A stretch of 32,515 bases of DNA. Origin: DAOTWP01 sp034435675 (lineage in GTDB: Bacteria > Chloroflexota > Anaerolineae > Aggregatilineales > Phototrophicaceae). The stretch lies in the NCBI GenBank assembly GCA_034435675.1, contig DAOTWP010000224.1, forward strand, positions 1-32,515. The letters run 5' to 3'. Made by a program: the position numbers and the translations under genes. This document shows, in pieces, positions 1-8,815 of this stretch. How positions within the stretch are numbered: the first letter of the stretch is position 1; the number at the start of each line of letters is the position of its first letter. The notes beneath the pieces are model-generated. The model worked only from the letters and a program-made list of their open reading frames with translations. It made no database searches and had not been told where the DNA came from.

Positions 1-1622
1 CCCACCGTCGTATTGCTAATCAGCAGCGGCACATCCAGCCCACTGCTGGCGCGCGGCGGCAGCGACCCGAAGCGCTCATTGAAGCGCGCTGCCCACTCAA
101 TGCTGCGCAGCGTCAGGTCCTGGTTGCCCACGCGCCCGCCGACCAGCAGGTCATTGATCGGCACGGACGGGCTGCTGACGAGCACGACCCGCGCCTGCGT
201 CACGGTGTTTTCGGCAGACGCCGCCAGCGTGAATGGTCCCAGCGTGTCGCCCGGACGCCCGCCGGTGACGCCGTCGTTGATGTCCTGAATCGTGCGCAGG
301 TAAGACTGGTCACTGCTAAAGACCAGCGGTGTCACGATCACATTTGCCGGGGCGGTGTCACGCACGCGGATTTGCAGCGGCAGTTGGAAATACACCTGTG
401 CCTGATTGCTGCGCAGGTCGGTGGTGATGTAGCTGGCATCGGAGAAATCGTCTGCATAGGGAATCAGTTCCGTGCGCAGCGCCTGGGTGCGGTCCAGCAC
501 CACATCCTCGCCCACCGTCATGCCGAAGTTCGTGAACAGATATTCCGACCAGCGCAAATCCAGCGCCAGCGCCGGCAGACCCTGCGTAGAGAGTTCGGCA
601 AAGATCACCAGATTGCCACCGCTGTTCAGGTAGTTGGTCAGCAGGTCGTATTCGTCATCGCGCAGCGGCAGCGCGCCGCCGACGATGATCAGCACTTCGC
701 CATCTGCCGCCGGGTCATTCAGCGTTATTTCGCTTTCCGGGCTGAGCAGTTCACCAAATGACGTGCGCGTCACTTCCCACCCGCCATCGGACAGGCGCGT
801 TTCCAGTGTGCTCAGGTCGGTGGTGAAATCCATGAAGGCACTGTCCACGCCCACAAGATAAGCGCGGTAATCGCCATAGGTCGCCGCGCGCAGCACCCCA
901 CCGAGCACCTGCTCCTGCGAGAAGGTGAACGAGTTGCCGACCAGCTCCACGCGCGTATAGTCCAGCGACCCGTTTTCGGTCAGCGGCAGGGCAAAAATCT
1001 GCCCGTTAGTGATTTCCTGTTCGCTGCCGCTGCGGTAGGAGGTGGCAATCTGCGGGTTGCGGTCAATGTCAATAAATTCGTAAGTGATTTTGCTGCCGCT
1101 GGTGTTCTGCATGTCGGTGAACAGCACGGCATGCTGATCCTGCAAGTCTACCAGCGTGGCGTCGTAGAATGCCTGAATGCGGATCGCGGGCACGTTGGGG
1201 TCTGCGCCCAGCGCGCTGACCAGGCGGCGGTTATCTTCGGTGAGCGAAAACTCTGACTGGGCGGTGAGATCCGCGCTCCAGTCACGCTCCCGCACAAAAA
1301 CATACAGCGCCGTCAGCGCCACGATAAACACCACGGTGACGAGAATGCTCGTCCCGCCGAAGCGCACGACACGCCCAGTGAGGAAGCTGGTGAACTGCTG
1401 CGGCGCAAGCAGCACATAGGCGACCAGCGACAGCAGCGCGAAGCCCAGCCCACCCCAGAAGAAGATGTTGTTGCTGCCCTGCTGCGTGAACGCCGCCCAC
1501 AGGGCAACCGCAATGCCCAGCAGCGCCACCAGCAGCATGATACTGGGCGGGATAATTGGCTCGACGATTTCTTCGACCTCGTTGTCGGTGTCCAACACAG
1601 GGTTGCGATTCTCTTCAGCCAT
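1..1622 (-). CDS. GldG-like ABC transporter auxiliary protein, C-terminus cut by window edge
   Basis: The minus strand is open from an ATG at 1622 to the window edge (540 visible codons, no stop). The predicted protein has a short acidic N-terminus (MAEENRNPVLDTDNEVEE), about three membrane segments in the first 115 residues (the third runs into YVFVRERDWSADLT), and then a long extracytoplasmic-looking region. That region has the layout of the GldG / 'ABC-type uncharacterized transport system' family (PF09822-like), including the stretch VLIIVGGALPLRDDEYDLL followed by NSGGNLVIF. It follows the permease gene by only 3 nt, so it is the third gene of one operon. GldG proteins accompany GldA/GldF ABC systems; outside gliding Bacteroidetes their substrate is unknown. 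The family call rests on recalled motifs and operon context. Confidence 0.8.
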   Translation of the reverse strand, partial: MAEENRNPVLDTDNEVEEIVEPIIPPSIMLLVALLGIAVALWAAFTQQGSNNIFFWGGLGFALLSLVAYVLLAPQQFTSFLTGRVVRFGGTSILVTVVFIVALTALYVFVRERDWSADLTAQSEFSLTEDNRRLVSALGADPNVPAIRIQAFYDATLVDLQDQHAVLFTDMQNTSGSKITYEFIDIDRNPQIATSYRSGSEQEITNGQIFALPLTENGSLDYTRVELVGNSFTFSQEQVLGGVLRAATYGDYRAYLVGVDSAFMDFTTDLSTLETRLSDGGWEVTRTSFGELLSPESEITLNDPAADGEVLIIVGGALPLRDDEYDLLTNYLNSGGNLVIFAELSTQGLPALALDLRWSEYLFTNFGMTVGEDVVLDRTQALRTELIPYADDFSDASYITTDLRSNQAQVYFQLPLQIRVRDTAPANVIVTPLVFSSDQSYLRTIQDINDGVTGGRPGDTLGPFTLAASAENTVTQARVVLVSSPSVPINDLLVGGRVGNQDLTLRSIEWAARFNERFGSLPPRASSGLDVPLLISNTTV

Positions 1623-1625
1623 GAC

Positions 1626-2366
1626 TTACGCCCTCCAGCGGCGGGTTTCAACAATTCGCGTGGTGATAAACAGCGCCCCGACGATGATAAACACGAAGTA
1701 CAGCACATCATGCGCGCGCACAACGCCTTCCTGCATGGTGTTGTAATGTGCCTGCAAACCGAGTTCGCGGACAATGGTCGCCAACCACGGGGCGGAAGCG
1801 TTGACCGCGGAAGCAAGCTGGTTGGCGAAGTAGAGCAGCAGCACGGTTGCCGCGCCCAAAAATGCCGCCACCACCTGGTCTTCGGTCACGGATGACCAGA
1901 TCAGCGCCAGTGCGATCGTTGCGCCACCGTAGAACCACGTGCCCAGATACATCGCCAGCGTGCGCCCGCCGTCTACCTGCCCCAACCCGGCGAGGATCAG
2001 CACATAGACCAGCGTCAGCGCCAGCACGACGGTGAAATATGCCCACGCCGCCAGAAACTTGCCGACGATAAAATGCCACTCGCTCATCGGCATCGTCATC
2101 AGCACTTCCAGCGTGCCCTCGCGCGTTTCTTCCGCCAGCAGACGCATGGTCAGCAGCGGGGCGACCAGGAACATCAGGAAGGTGAGGTACGCAGGGTTAA
2201 TATTGAAGGCGTCTGCCGGGTACTGCCCGGTGGTGCCAAAGGTGGACAGGTTGCTGGCAAACAGCACCCCCAGAAACAGCAGCACCGCGAAGGCGACCGC
2301 ATAGGCAATCGGTGACCGGAAATAGAGACTCAATTCACGCTTAAAAACCGCTAGCACCTGAGTCAT
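1626..2366 (-). CDS. ABC-2 type transporter permease (GldF-like)
   Basis: This 246-residue integral membrane protein has six hydrophobic segments and the ABC-2 permease signature area LLTMRLLAEETREGTLEVLMTMP near residues 95-117, typical of GldF/NosY-like permeases. It begins MTQVLAVFKREL, the usual cytoplasmic amphipathic start of this family. It sits 3 nt after the ATPase gene and 3 nt before the GldG-like gene, so the three are almost certainly co-transcribed and translationally coupled. It would form the membrane channel of an exporter with the ATPase. The substrate cannot be told from sequence. Confidence 0.9.
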   Translation of the reverse strand: MTQVLAVFKRELSLYFRSPIAYAVAFAVLLFLGVLFASNLSTFGTTGQYPADAFNINPAYLTFLMFLVAPLLTMRLLAEETREGTLEVLMTMPMSEWHFIVGKFLAAWAYFTVVLALTLVYVLILAGLGQVDGGRTLAMYLGTWFYGGATIALALIWSSVTEDQVVAAFLGAATVLLLYFANQLASAVNASAPWLATIVRELGLQAHYNTMQEGVVRAHDVLYFVFIIVGALFITTRIVETRRWRA

Positions 2367-2369
2367 CGT

Positions 2370-3332
2370 TTATGCGTCCTCACTTTCTGCCTGTGCTTCT
2401 TCTTGTTCTGCCCGCGCTGCCGCCGCGCGCGTCAGTTCCAGGAAGATTTCTTCCAGATTGACCGCCAGCGGGCGCAGTTCGATCAGCTTCCAGCCCTTGT
2501 TAATCACTGCCGCAGCGATTTCCGGACGCGGGTCGGTGTCGGCATCTTTTGGGGCGGCAACCACGCCGTCCAGCGCAGCCTCGACATGATCCACCGTCGG
2601 CAGCCCGCCCAGTGTTTCCATCACTGCGCCTGTGTCGGCATCCACACGGACCAGCACGCGCCCACCGCGTTCCAGTTCGGAACGCAGCGCGGTTGGGCTG
2701 CCCTGCGCCAGAATTTCGCCCTTGTTGATGATGACGACTTTGTCGCAGACCTGCTCTGCCTCAGAAAGGATGTGCGTGCTGAACAGGACAGTATGGTCGT
2801 GTCCCAGTTCGCGCACCAGCGCGCGCAGTTCGAGCACCTGAATGGGATCCAGCCCGATGGTCGGTTCGTCAAGAATCAGCACTTCGGGATCATGCATGAG
2901 TGCCTGTGCCAGCCCAACACGCTGGCGCATCCCTTTGGACAGGGTGCGAATGCGGCTGCCGGCACGGCTGACCAGATTCACGCGCTCCAGCGCTTCCATA
3001 GCGCGCTGGCGGCGGTTAGCAACCCCGCGAATTTCGCCCATATACATCAGATAATTCAGGGCGGTCATATCGCGGTACAGCGGCACGCTTTCGGGCAGGT
3101 AGCCCACGCGCTTGCGTACTTCCATGCTTTGTTCAAAGACATCGAATCCGGCAACAAGCGCTTTGCCTTCGGTGGGCGGCATGAATCCGGTCAGCATACG
3201 CATAGTGGTCGTCTTGCCTGCGCCGTTCGGACCCAGAAAGCCCGTCACCTGCCCAGAAGACGCCTCAAACGTAATGCTGCTGACGGCAGTCACTTCGCCA
3301 TATTTCTTGGTAAGGTTTTCTACTTCAATCAT
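2370..3332 (-). CDS. ABC transporter ATP-binding protein (GldA-like)
   Basis: A 320-residue nucleotide-binding subunit. Walker A is GPNGAGKTT at residues 34-42, the signature is LSKGMRQRVGLAQAL, Walker B is VLILDEPTIGLDP, and the H-loop is in LFSTHILSEAEQVCD. A C-terminal region of about 100 residues, common in ABC-2 ATPases of the CcmA/GldA group, ends in an acidic Ala/Glu-rich tail. It is the first gene of the three-gene operon. A TATAAT (as ATTATA at 3433-3438 on the plus strand) lies about 100 nt upstream. It energises the permease encoded 3 nt downstream. Confidence 0.93.
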   Translation of the reverse strand: MIEVENLTKKYGEVTAVSSITFEASSGQVTGFLGPNGAGKTTTMRMLTGFMPPTEGKALVAGFDVFEQSMEVRKRVGYLPESVPLYRDMTALNYLMYMGEIRGVANRRQRAMEALERVNLVSRAGSRIRTLSKGMRQRVGLAQALMHDPEVLILDEPTIGLDPIQVLELRALVRELGHDHTVLFSTHILSEAEQVCDKVVIINKGEILAQGSPTALRSELERGGRVLVRVDADTGAVMETLGGLPTVDHVEAALDGVVAAPKDADTDPRPEIAAAVINKGWKLIELRPLAVNLEEIFLELTRAAAARAEQEEAQAESEDA

Positions 3333-3728
3333 TGCATCGCTTCTCCCAGTTGGAACGTCAACCCCGGTTGAGAAGACACCCGGCAGCTTCTGACAGCCTG
3401 AAGTTTGCCACTGCTAGATGGCAAGCAGCGGCATTATAGCGTGGAACGCGGATGATGGGTATGTGGGAGTTAGTGGTTCAGGCATAACGTTAAACAATTT
3501 TTTACAACCGCCCGCTGTACGGGGTATGGCTGGCACGCACACAGTTGACCGGTGCTGTGCACCTGAACACCTGAACGGGAGGCGTTACCCCCTTGCCCGT
3601 GACCCTTACTGCCTGTGCGGTCTGCTTGCCAGGACAGATTACGCGCTGGTGAGAGACACCCCGCAGCGTGCCTGTTGTGGTCTATACTGAAAAGTGATTG
3701 TGAAAAAGTGTACAGGAAAGGACTGCTG
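3333..3728. other. Divergent intergenic region between the ABC operon and the DoxX-like gene
   Basis: This 396-nt spacer separates two divergently transcribed units. On the minus strand a perfect TATAAT (plus-strand 3433-3438) could be the -10 of the ABC operon, but no good -35 is visible. On the plus strand TATACT (3681-3686) lies about 45 nt before the DoxX-like start and could be its -10. A tandem CACCTGAA CACCTGAA direct repeat lies near 3560-3575. A 90-codon open frame at 3418-3690 has no recognisable domain and spans the expected promoter, so I regard it as chance. Confidence 0.4.
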
Positions 3729-4274
3729 ATGCCCCGCTTACGGACATGGTTCAACCATTTTGACGTTCAGGTGACGCACTGGATGGCGCGTTATGGCGTC
3801 ACGCTGCTGCGCATTAGTCTGGGTGTGGTTTTCTTCTGGTTCGGCGTGCTCAAGTTCTTCCCCGACCTCAGCCCGGCGCAGGATCTCGCCGCGCGCACCA
3901 TCGAAACGCTGACCTTTGGCATTGTCCCGCCGTCGCTGTCGCTGCCAGTGCTGGCAGCGTGGGAAGTGCTGATCGGGCTGGGGCTGATGACCGGCAAATT
4001 CATGCGCGCCACGCTGCTGCTGCTGGCGGTGCAAATGCTGGGCACCATCACACCATTGTTCCTGTTCCCAACCGAGACCTTCACCCAGTTCCCGTATGCG
4101 CCCACGCTGGAAGGGCAGTATATTATCAAGAATATGGTGCTGGTCAGCGCCGCGCTGGTCATCGGCGCGACGGTGCGCGGCGGCGATATGGTCGCAGATG
4201 CCGACATCACCGCGCAGTACCGCGCGCGGCTGGGGCGCGAACCCGGCAGCGAAAAGGCAGAACAGCGCGGGTAA
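3729..4274 (+). CDS. DoxX/DUF417-family integral membrane protein
   Basis: The ATG at 3729 is preceded by AGGAAAGGA at good spacing, giving 181 residues; longer frames upstream lack a ribosome binding site. After an amphipathic start (MPRLRTWFNHFDVQ) there are four hydrophobic segments: ISLGVVFFWFGVLKF, LPVLAAWEVLIGLGLM, ATLLLLAVQMLGTI and a last one after LEGQYIIKN. The LEGQYIIKNMVL motif and the four-helix layout match the DUF417/YkgB branch of the DoxX superfamily, found in membrane proteins linked to redox or reactive-chlorine stress in some bacteria. The role here is not evident. It lies upstream of, and on the same strand as, a DNA repair gene. Confidence 0.75.
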   Translation: MPRLRTWFNHFDVQVTHWMARYGVTLLRISLGVVFFWFGVLKFFPDLSPAQDLAARTIETLTFGIVPPSLSLPVLAAWEVLIGLGLMTGKFMRATLLLLAVQMLGTITPLFLFPTETFTQFPYAPTLEGQYIIKNMVLVSAALVIGATVRGGDMVADADITAQYRARLGREPGSEKAEQRG

Positions 4275-4343
4275 ATGGCGGCGGGCAGTCAGCGCCTGGC
4301 TAACCCCTGCACCGCCAGTGACACAGGGTAGAAAGGCATACAC

Positions 4344-5051
4344 ATGACAGTGGACGAGGTGCTGCAGCAGCTTATCGCGCAGGAGAACCCCGCGAACAGT
4401 GCCGGGATGGCGCGCTTTGGTATTCGCCCGCAAACGCGCGTGCTGGGCATTTCGGTGGTCAACCTGCGCGCACTGGCGAAAACGATCAAAGGCAAAGCCC
4501 GCAACCCGGAAAGCCGGGCGCAGCGGCATGCCCTTGCCATGCAGTTGTGGGACAGCGGCATTCATGAAGCGCGGCTGCTGGCAGCGTTCATTGCCGACCC
4601 GCAAGCGCTGACCGCAGCGGATCTGGAGCGTATGGTCGCACAGTTGGATAGCTGGGATTTGTGTGACCAGATTTGTGACCTGTTCGCCGCAACGCCCTAC
4701 GCCTATCAAAAGGGGGTAGAGTGGACGGCACGCCCGCAGGAATTTGTCAAACGCGAGGGCTTCGTGCTGCTGACCACACTGGCGGTGCATGACAAAAAAG
4801 CGCCGGACGAACGCTTTCTTGAATTTCTGCCGCTGGTCAAACGTGAAGCAACCGACCCGCGCAACTTTGTCAAAAAAGCGGTCAACTGGCTGCTGCGCCA
4901 GACCGGCAAACGCAGCCGTATGCTCAACGCCGCCGCCATCGCCTGCGCGGAAGAACTGCGGCAGATGGACGACAAAACCGCGCGCTGGATTGCCGCCGAC
5001 GCCCTGCGCGAACTGCGCAGCGAGAAAATTCAGGCACGGCTGAAACGATGA
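4344..5051 (+). CDS. AlkD-type DNA alkylation repair protein (HEAT-repeat glycosylase)
   Basis: A 235-residue protein of the DNA alkylation repair enzyme family (PF08713), built from helical HEAT-like repeats. Recognisable elements are the N-terminal FGIRPQTRVLGISVVNLRAL, then LWDSGIHEARLLAAFIADP, and the SWDLCDQ motif at residues 103-109, where D108 corresponds to the conserved catalytic-site Asp of AlkD. The C-terminal repeat contains FVKKAVNWLLRQTGKRS. Family members excise N3- and N7-alkylated purines. AGAAAGG lies before the ATG. The stop overlaps the next start by ATGA, so the DUF2809 gene is translationally coupled. Confidence 0.88.
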   Translation: MTVDEVLQQLIAQENPANSAGMARFGIRPQTRVLGISVVNLRALAKTIKGKARNPESRAQRHALAMQLWDSGIHEARLLAAFIADPQALTAADLERMVAQLDSWDLCDQICDLFAATPYAYQKGVEWTARPQEFVKREGFVLLTTLAVHDKKAPDERFLEFLPLVKREATDPRNFVKKAVNWLLRQTGKRSRMLNAAAIACAEELRQMDDKTARWIAADALRELRSEKIQARLKR

Positions 5052-5505
5052 GCGCCGCGCCGGGCACGCCGACCACCCCACTGCCACGCCGCCGCCGGAA
5101 CACACTGCTGGCGGTGCTGCTGGTGATCGCGCTGGGCGCACCCGCGCGGTTGTTTAGCGCCGACCTGCCGGTGCTGTATACGCAGTTCATCGGGGATGCC
5201 CTGTGGGCGTTGATGATCTATCTGCTGTGGGCGCTGCTGCTGCCACGCAGCCCGGCGTGGGTGCTGGCGCTGCTGACGCTGGGCATTGCCTGGGGTATCG
5301 AGTTCAGCCAACTGCTGCATACCCCCTGCTGGACAGCATTCGCAGCACACGTGCCGGAAGGCTGCTGCTGGGCAGCGGCTTTTTATGGAGCGATATGCTG
5401 GCATGCGCGCTGGGCGCGGCAGCGGGGCTGGCGGGCGAGTGGGGGCTGCGCCACCGGCGGGGGCTGCGCCACCAGCAGGATGCAGATGTGCGTGTAGGGC
5501 GGTGA
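5048..5505 (+). pseudogene. DUF2809 membrane protein gene, interrupted by a 1-nt frameshift
   Basis: The frame starting at 5048 encodes a DUF2809-like N-terminus with QFIGDALWALMIYLLWALL and GIEFSQLLHTP, then runs into non-family sequence and stops at 5497. The next frame carries the missing family C-terminus (LLDSIRSTRAGRLLLGSGF followed by LWSDMLACALG) and ends at 5505. The two join exactly at the five-C run 5322-5326: one extra C would restore a protein of about 152 residues with all family motifs. It overlaps the alkylation repair gene by 4 nt (ATGA). Either the gene is a fresh pseudogene, or the C run is miscounted. DUF2809 proteins are small multi-pass membrane proteins of unknown function. 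Confidence 0.8.
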
Positions 5506-5569
5506 ACTGCGCCAGGGCTTTTGCCCCGCTGCCGCCCCACAAAACACGCGCGTCATCGTTAGACCCGGC

Positions 5570-5980
5570 TTACATTGGGTGCGCGATGGCGCCGCGCGGT
5601 CTGGTCGCTGCCGCTTCAACGGGGGTACGATAGAACATATCGCTGCCGACCATCGTCGCTGCCCAATCGTCACACGGCGAGGTCTCGCGGGTCAGCAGCC
5701 ATGTGGCAACCAGCACTTCTTCGCCGTCAATTTCTTGCAGTTGCCCGGACCATACTGAGGTGGAATGCTGGTTGATGTGTTCGTTGTTCCACGAAACGAC
5801 AAAGCCAAAGCTGAGACTGCCATTGTGCGCGGCAGAGTCCACCATCCCAACCAGCCTGAATCTGCCGGGTGCGCCGCCCAGCGCCGGCTGGTACGTGCCC
5901 TCGATAGTCCCGTTGCGCTGTATGGTCAGATCCAAACGCGAGCCATGTTCGCTGTACCACGTGCCGCCCAGATTTTTCAT
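5570..5980 (-). CDS. Avidin-family (streptavidin-like) biotin-binding protein
   Basis: A 136-residue protein covering the whole avidin beta-barrel: LGGTWYSEHGS (4-14), GTY (28-30), VVSWNN (61-66), STSVWSGQ (73-80), TWLLT (93-97) and DDWAATMVGSDMF (104-116). Aligned by eye to mature streptavidin, biotin contacts S27, Y43, W79, S88, T90, W92, W108, W120 and D128 correspond to S14, Y30, W64, S73, S75, W77, W94, W106 and D114. Streptavidin N23 is S10 here and S45 is P32. Unlike classical avidins there is no signal peptide: the ATG directly precedes the first strand and has GGAG upstream. A tail of about 16 residues follows the barrel. It has its own AT-rich promoter and no biotin genes nearby. 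Confidence 0.85.
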   Translation of the reverse strand: MKNLGGTWYSEHGSRLDLTIQRNGTIEGTYQPALGGAPGRFRLVGMVDSAAHNGSLSFGFVVSWNNEHINQHSTSVWSGQLQEIDGEEVLVATWLLTRETSPCDDWAATMVGSDMFYRTPVEAAATRPRGAIAHPM

Positions 5981-6026
5981 CCCTTGATTTCTCCAGTCTG
6001 CATGAAATTAGCACACGTTATAATTG

Positions 6027-6055
6027 ATTATACGTTAATGTTCTATATTTCACAA
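6027..6055 (-). promoter_or_regulatory. Promoter of the avidin-family gene
   Basis: Read on the minus strand, TTGTGA (6055-6050), a 17-nt spacer and TATAAT (6032-6027) form a near-consensus sigma-70 type promoter about 45 nt before the avidin start codon. The surrounding 60 nt are markedly AT-rich in an otherwise GC-rich window. A second TATAAT lies further upstream near 6062-6067. Confidence 0.6.
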
Positions 6056-6145
6056 TTAAATTATAGACGGTATGTGGTGTATTTTCCAGTACCGCCGCAC
6101 ACCATTGGGTACTAGCCAGGGGCACACGCGCACCCACACAACAAA

Positions 6146-6173
6146 TAAGGGCAGCACTGCTTGCCTGCCCTTA
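6146..6173 (-). terminator. Terminator of the malic enzyme gene
   Basis: TAAGGGCAG (6146-6154) and CTGCCCTTA (6165-6173) form a 9-bp perfect stem with a 10-nt loop. On the minus strand the stem is followed by TTTGTTGTG. It lies about 100 nt beyond the malic enzyme stop codon, as expected for an intrinsic terminator. Confidence 0.65.
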
Positions 6174-6275
6174 CTTACTGTGGTCGTCGTTCACTACACA
6201 AACCAGCTTAAGCTGCCTGCCGGACAGCGGGGTCAACCCCTTTGTCCGGGGAGCCAAGGCGTAGGGGACGGGCGC

Positions 6276-8579
6276 TTAGTCCCCGGCGTGCGCCGCCAAC
6301 TGCGCCTCATCAGACACGCCCATCCCATTGCTGCGGCGTGCCTGCGCGTCCATCGCGGCGACGGCGGCGACAGACACAATCTCCTGTACATCGTGCGTGC
6401 TGTGCAGCACATGAATCGGCTGCCCCATGCCCAGCACAATCGGACCGATCACCTCTGCCCCGGACAGGCGCTGGAGCAGTTTCACGGCGATGTTGGCAGC
6501 GTTCAGCTCGGGGAAGACCAGTACGTTGGCGTTCTTGACGCGGCTGAAGGGATAACGCGCGTCGACCAGTTCCTCCATCACCGCGGTATCCGCCTGCATC
6601 TCGCCATCCACCGCCAGATCCGGGCGTTTGTCGCGTACCAGTTGGGTGGCATATTTGACCTTCAGCGAAAGCGGGTGCGGGCTGCTGCCAAAGTTCGAGA
6701 AGGACAGCATCGCCACGCGCGGCGTAATGCCGAGCATCTGCGCGAAATCGGCGGCGTGGATCGCAATTTCGGACAGCGCTTCGGCGTCCGGTTCGATATT
6801 CACGGTGGCATCAGTGAACAGGTAGACGTTGCCCTTGATAATCATCAGGTAAACGCCGCTTGCCAACTGCGCGTTTGGCGCGGTGCCAACCACCTGAAGC
6901 GCCGGGCGGATGACTTCGGGATATTCAAAAGTCAGCCCACTCAAGCATGTGTCGGCATCGCCCATCATGACCATCATCGGACCGAAATAGTTCGGGTTGT
7001 TAAGCAGTTGTTCCGCCTGCGCATGGGTTACGCCTTTGCGCTGGCGCTGCTGGAACAGCACCTCGGCATAGTGGACACAGCGCGGGTCGGTCAGCGGGTT
7101 GACAATTTCCGGCTCAATTTGCAGTCCCAGTTCTGCGATCTGTGCCTGAATCCGCTGCGGGTCGCCCAGCAGAATCACGCTGCCGATGCCCTGTTCTTCA
7201 ATTTCGGCGGCAGCGCGCAGCACGCGCGATTGTTCGCCCTCTGCCAGGGCAATCCGCACCGGCGTGCCGGCACGCACCTTATTAATGATGTCGTGGCGCA
7301 GTTGCTTACCCAGCCCCTGCCGGCGAATGAGTTCTTCGCGGTAGGTATCAATATTCAGTTCGCGCCGCGCCACACCGGACTCGATGCCCGCCTGCGCCAC
7401 CGCCGGGGTGACCCACAACAGCACGCGCGGATCCAGTGGTTTGGGGATCAGGTAGTCGCGCCCAAAGCGCAGCGCGTTCAGCCCGTAAGCCGACAGCACA
7501 CTGTCCGGTACGTCTTCGTGCGCCAGCGCCGCCAGCGCGTGCGCCGCTGCTAGCTTCATCGGCTCGTTAATCTCTCTGGCGGCAACATCCAGCGCCCCGC
7601 GAAAGATGAACGGGAAACCGAGTACATTGTTGATCTGGTTGGCATAATCGCTGCGCCCCGTGCCGACAATCGCATCCGGGCGCACTGCCAGTGCTTCTTC
7701 AGGCATTATTTCCGGCGTGGGGTTCGCCAGCGCAAAGATCAGCGGATTCTCCGCCATTGTGGCGACCATCTCCGGCTTCAGCGCCCCGGCAACCGACAGC
7801 CCCAAAAAGACATCCGCGCCGGTCACTGCATCCGCCAGCGTGCGTCTGCCGTCATCGGGAATAGCAAATTCCGCCTTATACTTGTTGACACCCGCGCGTC
7901 CTTCATAAACGACGCCCTTGGAGTCGCACATGACGATGTTTTCGCGCCGCACGCCCAGGCTGACATAGAATTTGGAGGTGGCGATAGCGCTGGCACCCGC
8001 ACCGTTGACGACCACTTTGATGTCCTGCAACTGTTTGCCCGTGACTTCCAGCGCGTTGAGCAGCGCCGCGCCGCTGATAATCGCCGTGCCGTGCTGGTCA
8101 TCATGAAAAACGGGAATATCCAGTTCTGCCTTTAGCTGTTCTTCGACTTCAAAACAAATCGGCGCGGCAATATCTTCGAGGTTAATGCCGCCAAAGGTCG
8201 GGGCAATGGCGCGTACTGCCGCGATGATTTCTTCGGCGGTGCTGGCGTTAATTTCAATATCGAACACATCAATATCGGCAAAGCGCTTGAACAGCACGCC
8301 CTTGCCTTCCATCACCGGCTTGCTTGCCAGCGCGCCGCGATCCCCCAGCCCCAGAATTGCCGTCCCATTGCTGACGACGGCGACGAGATTGCCTTTTGCG
8401 GTCAGTTCATACGCTGTCAGGGGGTGTTCCGCAACTTCGAGGACTGCTTCCGCCACACCCGGAGAATACGCCAGCGAAAGATCACGCTGTGTGACCAACG
8501 GTTTAGTCGGAGTCACTTCAATTTTGCCCGGACGCCCCATGCGGTGATAAGCCAGCGCATCCTGCTTTGTAATCGCCAT
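6276..8579 (-). CDS. maeB: NADP-dependent malic enzyme with C-terminal phosphotransacetylase domain
   Basis: A 767-residue two-domain protein of the MaeB type. The N-terminal malic enzyme half has SLAYSPGVA (35-43), GLGDRGALASKPVMEGK (77-93), INLEDIAAP (122-130), HDDQHGTA (149-156) and the dinucleotide-binding VVNGAGASA (170-178). The C-terminal half, from about residue 430, is a phosphate acetyl/butyryltransferase-like domain (for example MVMMGDADTCLSG and NPNYFGPMM), generally regulatory and inactive in this family. It converts malate to pyruvate, CO2 and NADPH. The start at 8579 was chosen because GGAAAGGG lies 6 nt before the ATG; the upstream extension to 8675 has no family sequence. Confidence 0.95.
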   Translation of the reverse strand: MAITKQDALAYHRMGRPGKIEVTPTKPLVTQRDLSLAYSPGVAEAVLEVAEHPLTAYELTAKGNLVAVVSNGTAILGLGDRGALASKPVMEGKGVLFKRFADIDVFDIEINASTAEEIIAAVRAIAPTFGGINLEDIAAPICFEVEEQLKAELDIPVFHDDQHGTAIISGAALLNALEVTGKQLQDIKVVVNGAGASAIATSKFYVSLGVRRENIVMCDSKGVVYEGRAGVNKYKAEFAIPDDGRRTLADAVTGADVFLGLSVAGALKPEMVATMAENPLIFALANPTPEIMPEEALAVRPDAIVGTGRSDYANQINNVLGFPFIFRGALDVAAREINEPMKLAAAHALAALAHEDVPDSVLSAYGLNALRFGRDYLIPKPLDPRVLLWVTPAVAQAGIESGVARRELNIDTYREELIRRQGLGKQLRHDIINKVRAGTPVRIALAEGEQSRVLRAAAEIEEQGIGSVILLGDPQRIQAQIAELGLQIEPEIVNPLTDPRCVHYAEVLFQQRQRKGVTHAQAEQLLNNPNYFGPMMVMMGDADTCLSGLTFEYPEVIRPALQVVGTAPNAQLASGVYLMIIKGNVYLFTDATVNIEPDAEALSEIAIHAADFAQMLGITPRVAMLSFSNFGSSPHPLSLKVKYATQLVRDKRPDLAVDGEMQADTAVMEELVDARYPFSRVKNANVLVFPELNAANIAVKLLQRLSGAEVIGPIVLGMGQPIHVLHSTHDVQEIVSVAAVAAMDAQARRSNGMGVSDEAQLAAHAGD

Positions 8580-8815
8580 GTCAAACCCTTTCCAGAGGAC
8601 ACATAAATCCCACACTAAGTGTATGCCCACTGTGGTTGGCACAGAGAGTGACATCCTTCCTTGAATGCGGCTCAATATGTCCCCTTGCAGCGCGGGGTTG
8701 TCAGGATAGCAGCGTTTGAGATTGATTGGGGAAACGGGATACAGCAGCAGTCCAGGCCCGAACAGGACGACACGATACGCGCGCCTTTGTCGTCATGGCT
8801 GCTGCTGGGGCGTTC

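Noticed and set aside
3418..3690. A 90-codon plus-strand frame in the 3333-3728 spacer
   Set aside because: No ribosome binding site or domain, and it covers likely promoter elements of both flanking units.
3738..5141. A 467-codon minus-strand frame across the DoxX-like and AlkD genes
   Set aside because: It spans two well-supported plus-strand genes and their gap, and shows the Cys/Gln/His-rich look of an antisense shadow.
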